Part shown: in pieces, positions 1 through 5,953 of the stretch | Layout: every line of letters begins with the position of its first letter | Position numbering within the stretch: the first letter of the stretch is position 1 | NCBI GenBank assembly: GCA_016295665.1 | Contig: JAEDKS010000104.1 | Span: 1-8,624 of the forward strand | Direction of reading: 5' to 3' | From: Clostridia bacterium | Lineage (GTDB): Bacteria; Bacillota; Clostridia; Christensenellales; Aristaeellaceae | DNA length: 8,624 bases | The notes under the pieces: model-generated | The model's input: only the letters and a program-made list of their open reading frames with translations | The model's database searches: none | Told to the model about the DNA's origin: nothing | Program-made: the position numbers and the translations under genes

Positions 1-1
1 G

Positions 2-667
2 CTGTACACCTGCGGCAGTCAGGAGGAGGTGCTGGACGCGCTGCGGGAGGGCGCTGGCGGCCTTCGCTGGGTGGACACCACCCTGACGGCCCACGCGGGG
101 GATGACACACTCTACTACCGCACCGACCACCACCTGACCGCCGACGGCGCGTCCATCTGCCACCGGGCGCTGTGCGCGGCGCTGGGCATCGCCCCGGCCT
201 CCGGCACCCGCTTCACGATGGACAGCTTCCGGGGCTCCTACTTCGCCCGGTTGCCCAGCCCCAGCATTGCGGCAGAGACCTTCAGCGCCGACCTGCCCGA
301 GGGCGTGTCCGTGACACTGGACGGCGTCGCCGCCGATGGCTTCCTGGACGCGGAGAAGCTGCAGGGCCGGAACAGGTACGCGGCGCTGCTGGGCGGCACC
401 TATGCCCACGCCGTGCTGGAGAACCCGGCGGGCACGGGCAGGCTGCTCCTGGTGTGCGACTCCTATGCCAATGCCATCGCGCCCCTGCTCAGCGCCAGCT
501 GCGCCCGGATTGACATGATCGACCCCCGCTACTTCACCGGAGATGCCGCCGCCCTGGCCCGGGAGGTGCAGCCCGATGCCCTCGTCGCCATCTTCGGTCT
601 GAATACCCTCTCAACCAATCGCAGCATCCTGCTCATGGATGTGCCCGAAGGGAGAATGAACGAATGA
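2..667 (+). CDS. DHHW-family (AlgX/AlgJ-like) protein, 3' part only
   Basis: The reading frame is open to the left edge, with no stop back to base 2, so the true start lies outside the window; the GTG at 29 is an internal valine codon. About 221 residues are visible. A YYRTDHHLTADGA stretch (bases 113-151) matches the signature block of the DHHW family, although the usual tryptophan is replaced by leucine (codon 134-136). Near the C-terminus an LLVCDSYAN segment followed by an IDxIDPRYF segment matches the second conserved block of these proteins. Family knowledge: DHHW proteins are exported or membrane-anchored relatives of alginate O-acetylation proteins AlgJ/AlgX and are usually encoded beside an MBOAT acyltransferase. 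The gene overlaps the next by ATGA (664-667), so it is the upstream member of an operon with the SGNH and DUF4358 genes. A role in O-acetylating an exopolysaccharide or wall polymer is inferred from family and context. Confidence 0.82.
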   Translation: MYTCGSQEEVLDALREGAGGLRWVDTTLTAHAGDDTLYYRTDHHLTADGASICHRALCAALGIAPASGTRFTMDSFRGSYFARLPSPSIAAETFSADLPEGVSVTLDGVAADGFLDAEKLQGRNRYAALLGGTYAHAVLENPAGTGRLLLVCDSYANAIAPLLSASCARIDMIDPRYFTGDAAALAREVQPDALVAIFGLNTLSTNRSILLMDVPEGRMNE

Positions 668-1416
668 AACGCCTGTTGCTTCTGCTGATACTGGTCGCCC
701 TGCTCTGTCCGCTGACCGCCCCGGCGGAGGACGCGACCTGCAGCCACGCCCGCACCGTGCCGGAGGACTTCGTGTGCGAGCTGCCGGAGGGCGAGCCGGC
801 GGACGTGTACTACTTCAGCGACGCGCTGCTCATCGGTGACTCCATCGCCGGCAGCCTTGACCTGCGGGACGTCATCCCGGAGGTGAAGATCGAGTATGTC
901 ATCGGCCTGTCCCCCAACGCCGCGCTGAAATACAGCAACGTGGAGTACGAGGGCGAGAAGATGACCATGGCGGCGATGTGCGCCCGCATCCAGCCCCGGA
1001 AGCTGTTCGTCATGCTGGGCTCCAACGGGCTGGATCAGATGAAATCCGGCGTGATTCTGGAGGACTATCACCTGCTGCTGGATCAGCTGCTGGACGATCT
1101 GCCGGACACGGACATCTACCTGATCTCCGTCACCCCCATCCGCTCCCCCGCCACAAAGGAGAAGTACCCCACCTTCACCCACGCCCGCATCCGCGCCTTC
1201 AACACCGGCCTGCGCGAGCTGGCGGAGACCCACGGGGTGCACTTCATCGACTGCTACACGCCGCTGATGATGGAGAACGGCAGCGACGGCCTGAAGGAGA
1301 ACTTCACCGGCGACGGCATCCACCTGACCGAGCGGGGCGCGACGCTGGTCGCTGACACCATCCGCACCCATGTGGCACCCGAAACCGTCATCTATGAGGA
1401 GGTTGTTCTGGAATGA
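664..1416 (+). CDS. Exported SGNH/GDSL-type hydrolase
   Basis: This 250-residue protein begins with a signal peptide: MKR, a leucine-rich core, and a likely cleavage after APA at residue 21. The SGNH fold blocks are visible: LLIGDSIAG with candidate nucleophile Ser60, a block-III-like MLGSNGL with Gly119 and Asn121, and the C-terminal DGIH motif with Asp217 and His220 completing the triad. Such enzymes hydrolyse or transfer acyl esters, often acetyl groups on polysaccharides; the substrate cannot be read from sequence. The start is supported by GGGAG at 650-654, nine bases upstream, and by the ATGA overlap with the DHHW gene. It overlaps the lipoprotein gene downstream in the same way, so the three are probably translated as a coupled set. 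It most likely works outside the membrane on a glycan modified by the neighbouring DHHW protein. Esterase versus transferase activity is undecided. Confidence 0.86.
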   Translation: MKRLLLLLILVALLCPLTAPAEDATCSHARTVPEDFVCELPEGEPADVYYFSDALLIGDSIAGSLDLRDVIPEVKIEYVIGLSPNAALKYSNVEYEGEKMTMAAMCARIQPRKLFVMLGSNGLDQMKSGVILEDYHLLLDQLLDDLPDTDIYLISVTPIRSPATKEKYPTFTHARIRAFNTGLRELAETHGVHFIDCYTPLMMENGSDGLKENFTGDGIHLTERGATLVADTIRTHVAPETVIYEEVVLE

Positions 1417-1889
1417 AGAAGCTGAAGATGCTGCCGCTGCTGCTGCTGGCGGCGCTGCTGCTGAGCGCCTGCGGACAGAAGCCCGCCGACACGCCCCTGC
1501 CCGACTGCGGGGAGCTATCCGGGAAGATTCTGGAAAGTCAGGGCTTTACCGAGGAGATGTCCGCCCTGAGCGAGAGCAAGCTGTGCAAGGCCCTTGACCT
1601 GACCGGCGAGGAGTACAGCCAGGCCAGCATGACCATGGATGTCTCCCGCACCACAGCGGAGGCCATCATCGTGATCACCGCCGCGGATGCTGATAACGCG
1701 AAGGTGATCGCGGAGAAGCTGGAGAGCTACCGCACCGACACCCTGCGCCAGTACCAGGACTACCGCCCGGAGGAGGCGCCCAAGCTGGAGAGCGCCCAGG
1801 TGATGACCAACGGCCTGCAGTGCGTGCTGGTCATCGGCCCGGACCAGGCCGCCGCGAAGCAGACCTGCAGCCAGGCCTGGGGAAAATGA
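1413..1889 (+). CDS. DUF4358 domain lipoprotein
   Basis: This is a 158-residue protein with a lipoprotein signal: MKK, a leucine/alanine core, then the lipobox LSAC with Cys20 as the expected lipidation site. The mature part matches DUF4358 in layout: a short lead, a segment of alternating hydrophobic residues (AEAIIVITA), an acidic/basic helix with AEKLESYRTDTLRQYQDY, and a final hydrophobic strand (LQCVLVIG). DUF4358 has no established biochemical function; in Clostridia it is commonly found beside DHHW and MBOAT genes. Start choice rests on AGGAGG at 1397-1402, ten bases upstream, and the ATGA overlap with the SGNH gene. It is the last gene of this cluster; the next gene, rplU, has its own promoter. 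It probably sits on the outer face of the membrane and supports the neighbouring acyl-modification proteins, but that is inference from context. Confidence 0.8.
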   Translation: MKKLKMLPLLLLAALLLSACGQKPADTPLPDCGELSGKILESQGFTEEMSALSESKLCKALDLTGEEYSQASMTMDVSRTTAEAIIVITAADADNAKVIAEKLESYRTDTLRQYQDYRPEEAPKLESAQVMTNGLQCVLVIGPDQAAAKQTCSQAWGK

Positions 1890-1901
1890 GCGGGCGCGCC
1901 G

Positions 1902-1935
1902 GGCAGAAAAAGCTGAAAAAATAGCCATTTCTGCC
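1902..1935 (+). repeat. Inverted repeat abutting the rplU promoter
   Basis: GGCAGAAA (1902-1909) is perfectly repeated in reverse complement as TTTCTGCC (1928-1935), with a short inner GCT/AGC pairing (1912-1914 with 1923-1925). The right arm ends at the base before the -35 hexamer of the rplU promoter. It lies 13 bases after the DUF4358 stop, where a terminator would be expected, but no T tract follows, so it is at best a weak terminator. A protein-binding site or chance are alternatives. Confidence 0.45.
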
Positions 1936-1964
1936 TTGACAGCCGCGCATGTCTGTGGTAAGAT
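1936..1964 (+). promoter_or_regulatory. Sigma-A-type promoter of rplU-prp-rpmA
   Basis: A perfect TTGACA (1936-1941) is followed after exactly 17 bases by TAAGAT (1959-1964), which matches four of six positions of TATAAT. The TGG just before it supplies an extended -10 (TGn). Transcription should start near 1971, giving a 5' leader of about 84 bases before the L21 start codon. This is the strongest vegetative promoter visible in the window, as expected for ribosomal protein genes. Confidence 0.8.
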
Positions 1965-1970
1965 ACTACG

Positions 1971-2040
1971 GTAAGCCGCACGGGAAAGGTCTGTCCAAAT
2001 GTGCCTGCGCACAACCTTCGCCCGGCGAGTACTTTATAGG
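1971..2040 (+). ncRNA. Ribosomal protein L21 leader (cis-regulatory RNA)
   Basis: The stretch between the predicted transcription start and the rplU ribosome site folds into nested stems: GCCG (1975-1978) with CGGC (2023-2026), or alternatively CGGG (1981-1984) with CCCG (2021-2024); AAGGT (1986-1990) with ACCTT (2014-2018); and an apical TGTGC (2000-2004) with GCACA (2009-2013) around a four-base loop. Position, length and nested architecture fit the L21 leader family of Firmicutes, which is thought to let a ribosomal protein repress its own operon. The assignment rests on location and hand-drawn pairing, not a covariance search; the ligand protein and exact ends are unknown. Confidence 0.68.
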
Positions 2041-2054
2041 AGGACATCCCAACC

Positions 2055-2363
2055 ATGTATGCAATCATTGCAGCGGGCGGTAAGCAGTACCGTGTTTCCC
2101 AGGGTGATGTGATCTACATCGAGAAGGTCAACCAGGATGTGGATTCCACCATCGCCTTCGACGTGCTGATGGTCGAGAACGACGGCGACGTGAAGGTCGG
2201 CAATCCCGTGATCGAGGGCGCCAAGGTCGAGGGCAAGGTGCTTGCTCAGGTCAAGGGTGAGAAGATCATCATCTACAAGTACAAGAGCAAGAAGAACTAC
2301 CACCGCAAGGCCGGTCATCGTCAGCCCTACACCAAGGTGGAGATCACCGCGATCAACGCCTGA
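2055..2363 (+). CDS. rplU: Large-subunit ribosomal protein L21 (bL21)
   Basis: The 102-residue product has the usual bL21 length and hallmark segments: the MYAIIAAGGKQYRV opening, a central DVLMV/NPVIEGA region, and the C-terminal basic tail with YKSKKNYHRKAGHRQPYT followed by KVEITAI. bL21 binds 23S rRNA and helps assemble the 50S subunit. AGGAGG at 2038-2043 lies 11 bases before the ATG. The gene is first in a three-gene operon behind its own promoter and structured leader. Its TGA stop shares one base with the ATG of prp (TGATG at 2361-2365), so the protease gene is probably translated by ribosomes finishing rplU. Confidence 0.98.
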   Translation: MYAIIAAGGKQYRVSQGDVIYIEKVNQDVDSTIAFDVLMVENDGDVKVGNPVIEGAKVEGKVLAQVKGEKIIIYKYKSKKNYHRKAGHRQPYTKVEITAINA

Positions 2364-2710
2364 TGATCCGTGCGGTTCTCTACCGGGACGGTCATGATCG
2401 TCTCGTCGGGTTCTCTGTCAAGGGTCACTCCGGCTACGCGGAGGAGGGCAGCGACATCGTCTGCTCCGCCGTGTCCGTGCTGACCATCACCTGCGTCAAC
2501 AGCCTTGAGGCTGTCTGCGGAGTTACACCGCTGGTATCCGGCGGCTCGGATGGCTATCTGAAGGCCATGCTCCCCGCCCCGCTTGATGCTCAGGCGGATC
2601 ACGACGCCCAGGTGCTTCTCGGTGCGCTCCATGTGGGCCTCCGGGATCTGGCAGAATCCTATGCACCCTATGTCACGCTTTCCATACAAGAACGGAGGGA
2701 AACACAATGA
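2363..2710 (+). CDS. prp: Ribosomal-processing cysteine protease Prp
   Basis: This 115-residue protein belongs to the Prp (YsxB) family and lies between rplU and rpmA, the standard Firmicute position. The active-site block GHSGYAEEGSDIVCSAVS supplies His22 and Cys34, at the same spacing as characterised Prp enzymes, where these residues form the catalytic dyad. Family role: Prp removes the N-terminal leader of ribosomal protein L27, a step required for functional ribosomes in bacteria that carry that leader. The substrate gene follows directly and still has a leader. No Shine-Dalgarno sequence lies at normal distance; the GGAG-like run around 2338 is too far away, so translation probably depends on coupling to rplU. 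The stop overlaps the rpmA start (ATGA at 2707-2710). Both key residues are present, so the enzyme looks active. Confidence 0.95.
   Translation: MIRAVLYRDGHDRLVGFSVKGHSGYAEEGSDIVCSAVSVLTITCVNSLEAVCGVTPLVSGGSDGYLKAMLPAPLDAQADHDAQVLLGALHVGLRDLAESYAPYVTLSIQERRETQ
2694..2698 (+). promoter_or_regulatory. Ribosome binding site of rpmA
   Basis: GGAGG ends eight bases before the ATG at 2707. It favours this first ATG over the second at 2710; the first also gives a nine-residue leader, the length usual in Prp-processed L27. The site lies inside the prp reading frame. Confidence 0.75.
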
Positions 2711-2991
2711 TGAAGCTCAATCTTCAGCTGTTCGCTCATAAGAAAGGTATGGGTTCCACCCGTAACGGTCGCGACAGCGAATCCAAGCGTCTGGGCCCGA
2801 AGCGCGCCGATGGTCAGCTGGCTCTGGCCGGCAACATCCTGGTGCGTCAGCGCGGCACCCACTTCCACCCCGGCCAGAACGTTGGCAAGGGCAAGGATGA
2901 CACCCTGTTTGCTCTCGTGACCGGCACCGTGCGCTTCGAGCGTCTGGGCCGCGACAAGAAGCAGGTTTCCGTCTATCCTGTGGAGCAGTAA
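2707..2991 (+). CDS. rpmA: Large-subunit ribosomal protein L27 (bL27) with cleavable leader
   Basis: This is a 94-residue bL27. After a nine-residue leader, MMKLNLQLF, comes the mature N-terminus AHKKG, then the family segments STRNGRDSESKRLGPKRADG, QRGTHFHPGQNVG and KDDTLFALV, ending RDKKQVSVYPVEQ. The mature N-terminus reaches towards the peptidyl-transferase centre of the ribosome, so the leader must be removed; Prp, encoded immediately upstream, does this between Phe9 and Ala10. The common family leader ends LQFF before the cut, whereas here it ends LQLF, a conservative change at the P2 position. A strong terminator follows 13 bases after the stop. The obg GTPase gene that often follows rpmA in bacteria is absent here, so the operon is only three genes long. 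Confidence 0.97.
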   Translation: MMKLNLQLFAHKKGMGSTRNGRDSESKRLGPKRADGQLALAGNILVRQRGTHFHPGQNVGKGKDDTLFALVTGTVRFERLGRDKKQVSVYPVEQ

Positions 2992-3004
2992 TCTCTCGCT
3001 GCCA

Positions 3005-3043
3005 AACCTGTCCGCTGGTTCACCGCCGGACAGGTTCTTTTTT
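3005..3043 (+). terminator. Intrinsic terminator of the rplU-prp-rpmA operon
   Basis: AACCTGTCCG (3005-3014) pairs perfectly with CGGACAGGTT (3027-3036), a 10-bp stem with a 12-base loop, followed after one C by six T residues (3038-3043). It starts 13 bases past the rpmA stop and faces the plus strand, separating the ribosomal operon from the DUF554 gene. Confidence 0.92.
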
Positions 3044-3087
3044 GCGCGGAACCCCCTGTATCCAATATACAAAGGAGTGCATCTTCC

Positions 3088-3786
3088 ATGATCGGTACGC
3101 TTATCAATGTGGCGCTGATCCTGATCGGCTGCGGCCTGGGGCTCGTGCTGCGCAAGGGCATCCCGGAGCGGCTGCAGTCCACCGTGATGCGGGCGCTGGG
3201 TCTGTCCGTGGTGCTCATCGGCATCAGCGGCGCCATCAAAACCAGCGACACCATGTGTGTGATCGTCTCCATGGCGGTGGGCAGCTTTCTGGGCAGCGCG
3301 CTGAACATCGAGCGCCGGCTGGAGCAGCTGGGTGACTTTGCCGAGCGCAAGCTGGGCAGCCACGCAGGCGGTCAGGGCAGCATCAGCAAGGGCTTCGTGA
3401 CCGCGTCGCTGGTGTACTGCGTGGGCGCCATGGCAATCGTCGGCGCCATCGACAGCGGCATCAACGGCAATCACGCCACCCTGATCGCCAAGGGCATGCT
3501 GGACGGCGTCAGCGCCATTATCTTCACCAGCACCATGGGCATCGGCGTGGCGCTGTCCGCGGTGGCGGTGCTGGTCTATCAGGGCGCCATCGCGCTGCTG
3601 GCGACCTGGGTCGCTCCCCTGCTGACCGAGGCCATGATCGGCGAGATGAGCGCCGTGGGCGGCCTGCTCATCGTGGGCATCGGCCTGAACATGCTCTACG
3701 ACAAGGAGCATGTGCCCGTCGGCAACATGCTGCCCGCCATCTTTATGCCGCTGATCTATCTGCCCATCGTCGGTCTGTTTGCCTGA
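3088..3786 (+). CDS. DUF554 family membrane protein (YdfK/YqgA-like)
   Basis: The 232-residue product is almost entirely membrane-embedded, with hydrophobic segments near residues 4-21, 36-50, 56-73, 103-121, 142-175, 187-203 and 212-231. It matches the DUF554 family in length and in features such as the MIGTLIN start, the ALNIERRLE loop at 71-79, the FVTASLVYCVGAMAIVGAI helix and the glycine-rich helix GGLLIVGIGLNML. The family is widespread in Firmicutes and enterobacteria and is presumed to be a transporter, but no substrate is established. The start is supported by AGGAG at 3073-3077, ten bases before the ATG. It lies between the L27 terminator and the MATE gene, 30 bases upstream of the latter, so the two may be co-transcribed. 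I saw no convincing promoter in the short gap before it. Confidence 0.88.
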   Translation: MIGTLINVALILIGCGLGLVLRKGIPERLQSTVMRALGLSVVLIGISGAIKTSDTMCVIVSMAVGSFLGSALNIERRLEQLGDFAERKLGSHAGGQGSISKGFVTASLVYCVGAMAIVGAIDSGINGNHATLIAKGMLDGVSAIIFTSTMGIGVALSAVAVLVYQGAIALLATWVAPLLTEAMIGEMSAVGGLLIVGIGLNMLYDKEHVPVGNMLPAIFMPLIYLPIVGLFA

Positions 3787-3816
3787 ATTCCGCCGCAAGG
3801 CTGAAGGGAGCGCTGC

Positions 3817-5187
3817 ATGAAGTCTTTGCATAGACAGCCGGGCAGGGTGCCCGAGCATCCCATGTTCACCAGCACGGAGCTGAAGCGGCTGCTCATCCCC
3901 CTGCTGCTGGAGCAGACGCTGTCGGTGACCATCGGCATGATGGATACCGTCATGGTCGCCTCCTGTGGCGAGGCGTCTGTCAGCGGCGTGTCGCTGGTGG
4001 ATTCCATCAACGTGCTGCTCATCATGGTGTTTTCCGCCCTTGCCACGGGCGGCGCCGTGGTCACCTCCCAGTACCTGGGCAAGAAGGATCTGCAGCAGGC
4101 CACCGCCGCCGCCAAGCAGCTGTTCTACGTGGTGCTGATCGCGTCCCTGTCCATCATGGGGCTGTGCCTGCTGCTGCGCTATCCCCTGCTGTCCCTGCTG
4201 TTCGGCACCATCGAGGTGGACGTGATGCGGGCGGCGCAGGTCTACTTCCTGCTGACCGCCCTGAGCTACCCCTTCCTCGCCATGTACAACGCCGCAGCGG
4301 CGCTGCTCCGCTCCCAGGGGAACGCCCGCGCCTCCCTGAACACCTCCATCATCATGAACCTGCTCAACGTGAGCGGCAACGCGCTGTTCATCTTCGGGTT
4401 CCGGATGGGCGTGCTGGGCGCGGGTCTGGCGACGCTCCTCAGCCGCGTCGTCGGCTCCATGGTCATTCAGCGGGCGCTGCACCGGCCCGGCTGTCAGCTG
4501 CCACCGCCCAATCTGTTCAGGCTGGAGTGGAAACCGGAGCTTATCGGCAAGATCCTTGCCGTGGGCGTGCCCAACGGACTGGAGAACGGCTTCTTCCAGC
4601 TGGGCAAGCTGCTGCTGCTCCGCATGATCTCCACCTTCGGCACCGTCAGCATCGCAGCCAACGCGGTCGGCAACACCATGGGCACCATCCACTGCCTGCC
4701 CGGCAACGCCATCGGTCTGGCGATGATCACCGTGGTGGGACAGTGCGTGGGTGCCCGGAAATACGATCAGGCGCGCTACTACACCCGGCGGTTGATGCAG
4801 CTTTCCTACCTGTGCATGGGTGTGCTGAACATCCTGATCCTGCTGGGCAACGGCATTGTGACCAAGCCCTTCCACCTCTCCCCGGAGACCGACGCGCTGG
4901 CCCGGCAAATCGTGTTCATCCATGGCGCGGGCGCGGCAACGCTCTGGCCCCTGTCCTTCGTGTTACCCAACAGCCTGCGGGCTGCGGGCGACGCACGCTT
5001 CACCATGCTGGTGTCGTCCTTCTCCATGGTCATGTTCCGCATCCTGTTCGGCTACCTGCTGGCAATTCCCTGCGGCATGGGCGTCATCGGCGTGTGGGTC
5101 GCCATGCAGATTGACTGGGTATTCCGCATCACCTGCTTCGTCCTGCGCTTCCGAGGTCACCGCTGGGAGACGAAGGCGCTGGTCTGA
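3817..5187 (+). CDS. MATE family efflux transporter
   Basis: This 456-residue polytopic protein has the size and pseudo-twofold layout of MATE exporters, with about 12 hydrophobic helices. Family-typical segments include the first-helix region LLLEQTLSVTIGMMDTVMVA (MDTVMVA at 42-48), ATGGAVVTSQYLG at 76-88, GVPNGLENG at 250-258 opening the second half, and NAVGNTMG around 282 followed by a VVGQCVGA motif. MATE proteins expel cationic drugs or metabolites in exchange for Na+ or H+; the substrate here cannot be inferred. GGGAG at 3806-3810 sits six bases before the chosen ATG; an internal ATG at 3862 would remove a hydrophilic N-terminal segment and has less support. The gene follows DUF554 by 30 bases and ends just before a bidirectional terminator. 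Confidence 0.93.
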   Translation: MKSLHRQPGRVPEHPMFTSTELKRLLIPLLLEQTLSVTIGMMDTVMVASCGEASVSGVSLVDSINVLLIMVFSALATGGAVVTSQYLGKKDLQQATAAAKQLFYVVLIASLSIMGLCLLLRYPLLSLLFGTIEVDVMRAAQVYFLLTALSYPFLAMYNAAAALLRSQGNARASLNTSIIMNLLNVSGNALFIFGFRMGVLGAGLATLLSRVVGSMVIQRALHRPGCQLPPPNLFRLEWKPELIGKILAVGVPNGLENGFFQLGKLLLLRMISTFGTVSIAANAVGNTMGTIHCLPGNAIGLAMITVVGQCVGARKYDQARYYTRRLMQLSYLCMGVLNILILLGNGIVTKPFHLSPETDALARQIVFIHGAGAATLWPLSFVLPNSLRAAGDARFTMLVSSFSMVMFRILFGYLLAIPCGMGVIGVWVAMQIDWVFRITCFVLRFRGHRWETKALV

Positions 5188-5202
5188 CCGGTCGCCGTAC
5201 GG

Positions 5203-5236
5203 AAAAACTGCTGCAGCCCATGCTGCAGCAGTTTTT
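5203..5236. terminator. Bidirectional intrinsic terminator
   Basis: AAAAACTGCTGCAG (5203-5216) and CTGCAGCAGTTTTT (5223-5236) form a perfect 14-bp inverted repeat around a six-base loop. The A tract on one side and T tract on the other give a U-run transcript in both directions. It lies 15 bases past the MATE stop and 22 bases past the stop of the minus-strand acetyltransferase-like gene, so one element serves two convergent operons. Confidence 0.94.
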
Positions 5237-5258
5237 GTCTGCCCGGATTCCGTCCAGG

Positions 5259-5924
5259 TCAGTCCTTCCGCTTGGGAACGACCACGCCGCCGGTCTTGAC
5301 GATGCTCTCCGGAGGGATGACGCCCCGCACACAGGACAGCGGATAGACGTTGCTGTCCCGCCCGATGACGGTGCCGGGGTTCAGCACGCTGTTGCAGCCG
5401 ACCTCCACCCGGTCGCCCAGCATGGCGCCCATCTTCTTGAGGCCGGTCTCGATGGCCTCCCCGCCGCCGCGCACCACCACCAGGGTCTTGTCGCTCTTGA
5501 CGTTGGAGGTGATGGAGCCGGCGCCCATGTGGCTCCGGTAGCCCAGAATGCTGTCGCCCACATAGTTGTAGTGGGGCGTCTGAACGTTATCGAACAGGAT
5601 GACATTCTTCAGCTCCACCGAGTTGCCCACCACGCAGTGAGCACCCACCAGCGCGCTGCCACGGACAAAGGCCCCGTGGCGCACCTCGGTCTCCGGGCCG
5701 ATGATGCAGGGCGCACCCAGATAGGCGGTGGGCGCCACCGTAGCGGTCACATGCACCCAGACCTGTGGTGCCACCTCGCGGTACTCCGTCTTGTCCAGCT
5801 GCTCCCCCAGGGTGAGGATCAGCTGCCGGATGCCCGCCAGCGCCTCCCAGGGGTAGGTAAACTGACGCAGATAGTCCACCGCCAGCGTATGGGACAGATC
5901 GTACAGCTCCGGAATGGTCAGCAT
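5259..5924 (-). CDS. GlmU-like left-handed beta-helix acetyltransferase domain protein
   Basis: The 221-residue product has a short helical N-terminus (about 1-50) followed by hexapeptide repeats (about 55-210) typical of left-handed beta-helix acyltransferases. The repeat part resembles the acetyltransferase half of GlmU: NSVELKN (101-107), HYNYVGDS (118-125), and GAGSITSNVKSDK (134-146) correspond to the GlmU segments carrying the catalytic histidine and the acetyl-CoA/sugar contacts, making His118 the candidate catalytic residue. The nucleotidyltransferase half of GlmU (usual length about 450) is absent, so it cannot be a complete GlmU. Related stand-alone proteins are often labelled UDP-N-acetylglucosamine pyrophosphorylase, which the domain content here does not support. 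AGAGGG (5932-5937 on the plus strand) lies seven bases before the ATG. It starts 29 bases after the phosphate transporter gene and is probably in its operon. Acetylation of an amino-sugar phosphate or nucleotide is the best guess. Confidence 0.82.
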   Translation of the reverse strand: MLTIPELYDLSHTLAVDYLRQFTYPWEALAGIRQLILTLGEQLDKTEYREVAPQVWVHVTATVAPTAYLGAPCIIGPETEVRHGAFVRGSALVGAHCVVGNSVELKNVILFDNVQTPHYNYVGDSILGYRSHMGAGSITSNVKSDKTLVVVRGGGEAIETGLKKMGAMLGDRVEVGCNSVLNPGTVIGRDSNVYPLSCVRGVIPPESIVKTGGVVVPKRKD

Positions 5925-5953
5925 GCTGCAGCCCTCTTTCTCTCTTCGCTTCT

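Noticed and set aside
529..1371. A 280-codon open frame on the minus strand
   Set aside because: It is antisense to the DHHW and SGNH genes, which have signal peptide, catalytic motifs, Shine-Dalgarno sites and ATGA coupling. The translation shows no family features.
3042..3071. Possible promoter for DUF554 (TTGCGC with TATACA, 18-base spacer)
   Set aside because: The -35 lies in the terminator T tract, and the predicted start would fall in the ribosome binding site. The hexamer matches are weak, so I do not call it.
2668..4923. A 751-codon open frame on the minus strand
   Set aside because: It runs antisense through the end of prp, all of rpmA, its terminator, DUF554 and most of the MATE gene. 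The product is rich in His, Gln, Asp, Gly and Ala with no recognisable domain, as expected from the antisense of GC-biased third codon positions.
4164..5114. A 316-codon plus-strand frame overlapping the MATE gene
   Set aside because: It is an alternative frame of the MATE coding sequence with Arg/Pro/His/Ala-rich translation and no ribosome site; the MATE frame has clear family motifs.
5259..5924. Calling the beta-helix protein GlmU or UDP-GlcNAc pyrophosphorylase
   Set aside because: The nucleotidyltransferase domain with its N-terminal GxGTRM-type loop is absent, so only the acetyltransferase-like half is supported.
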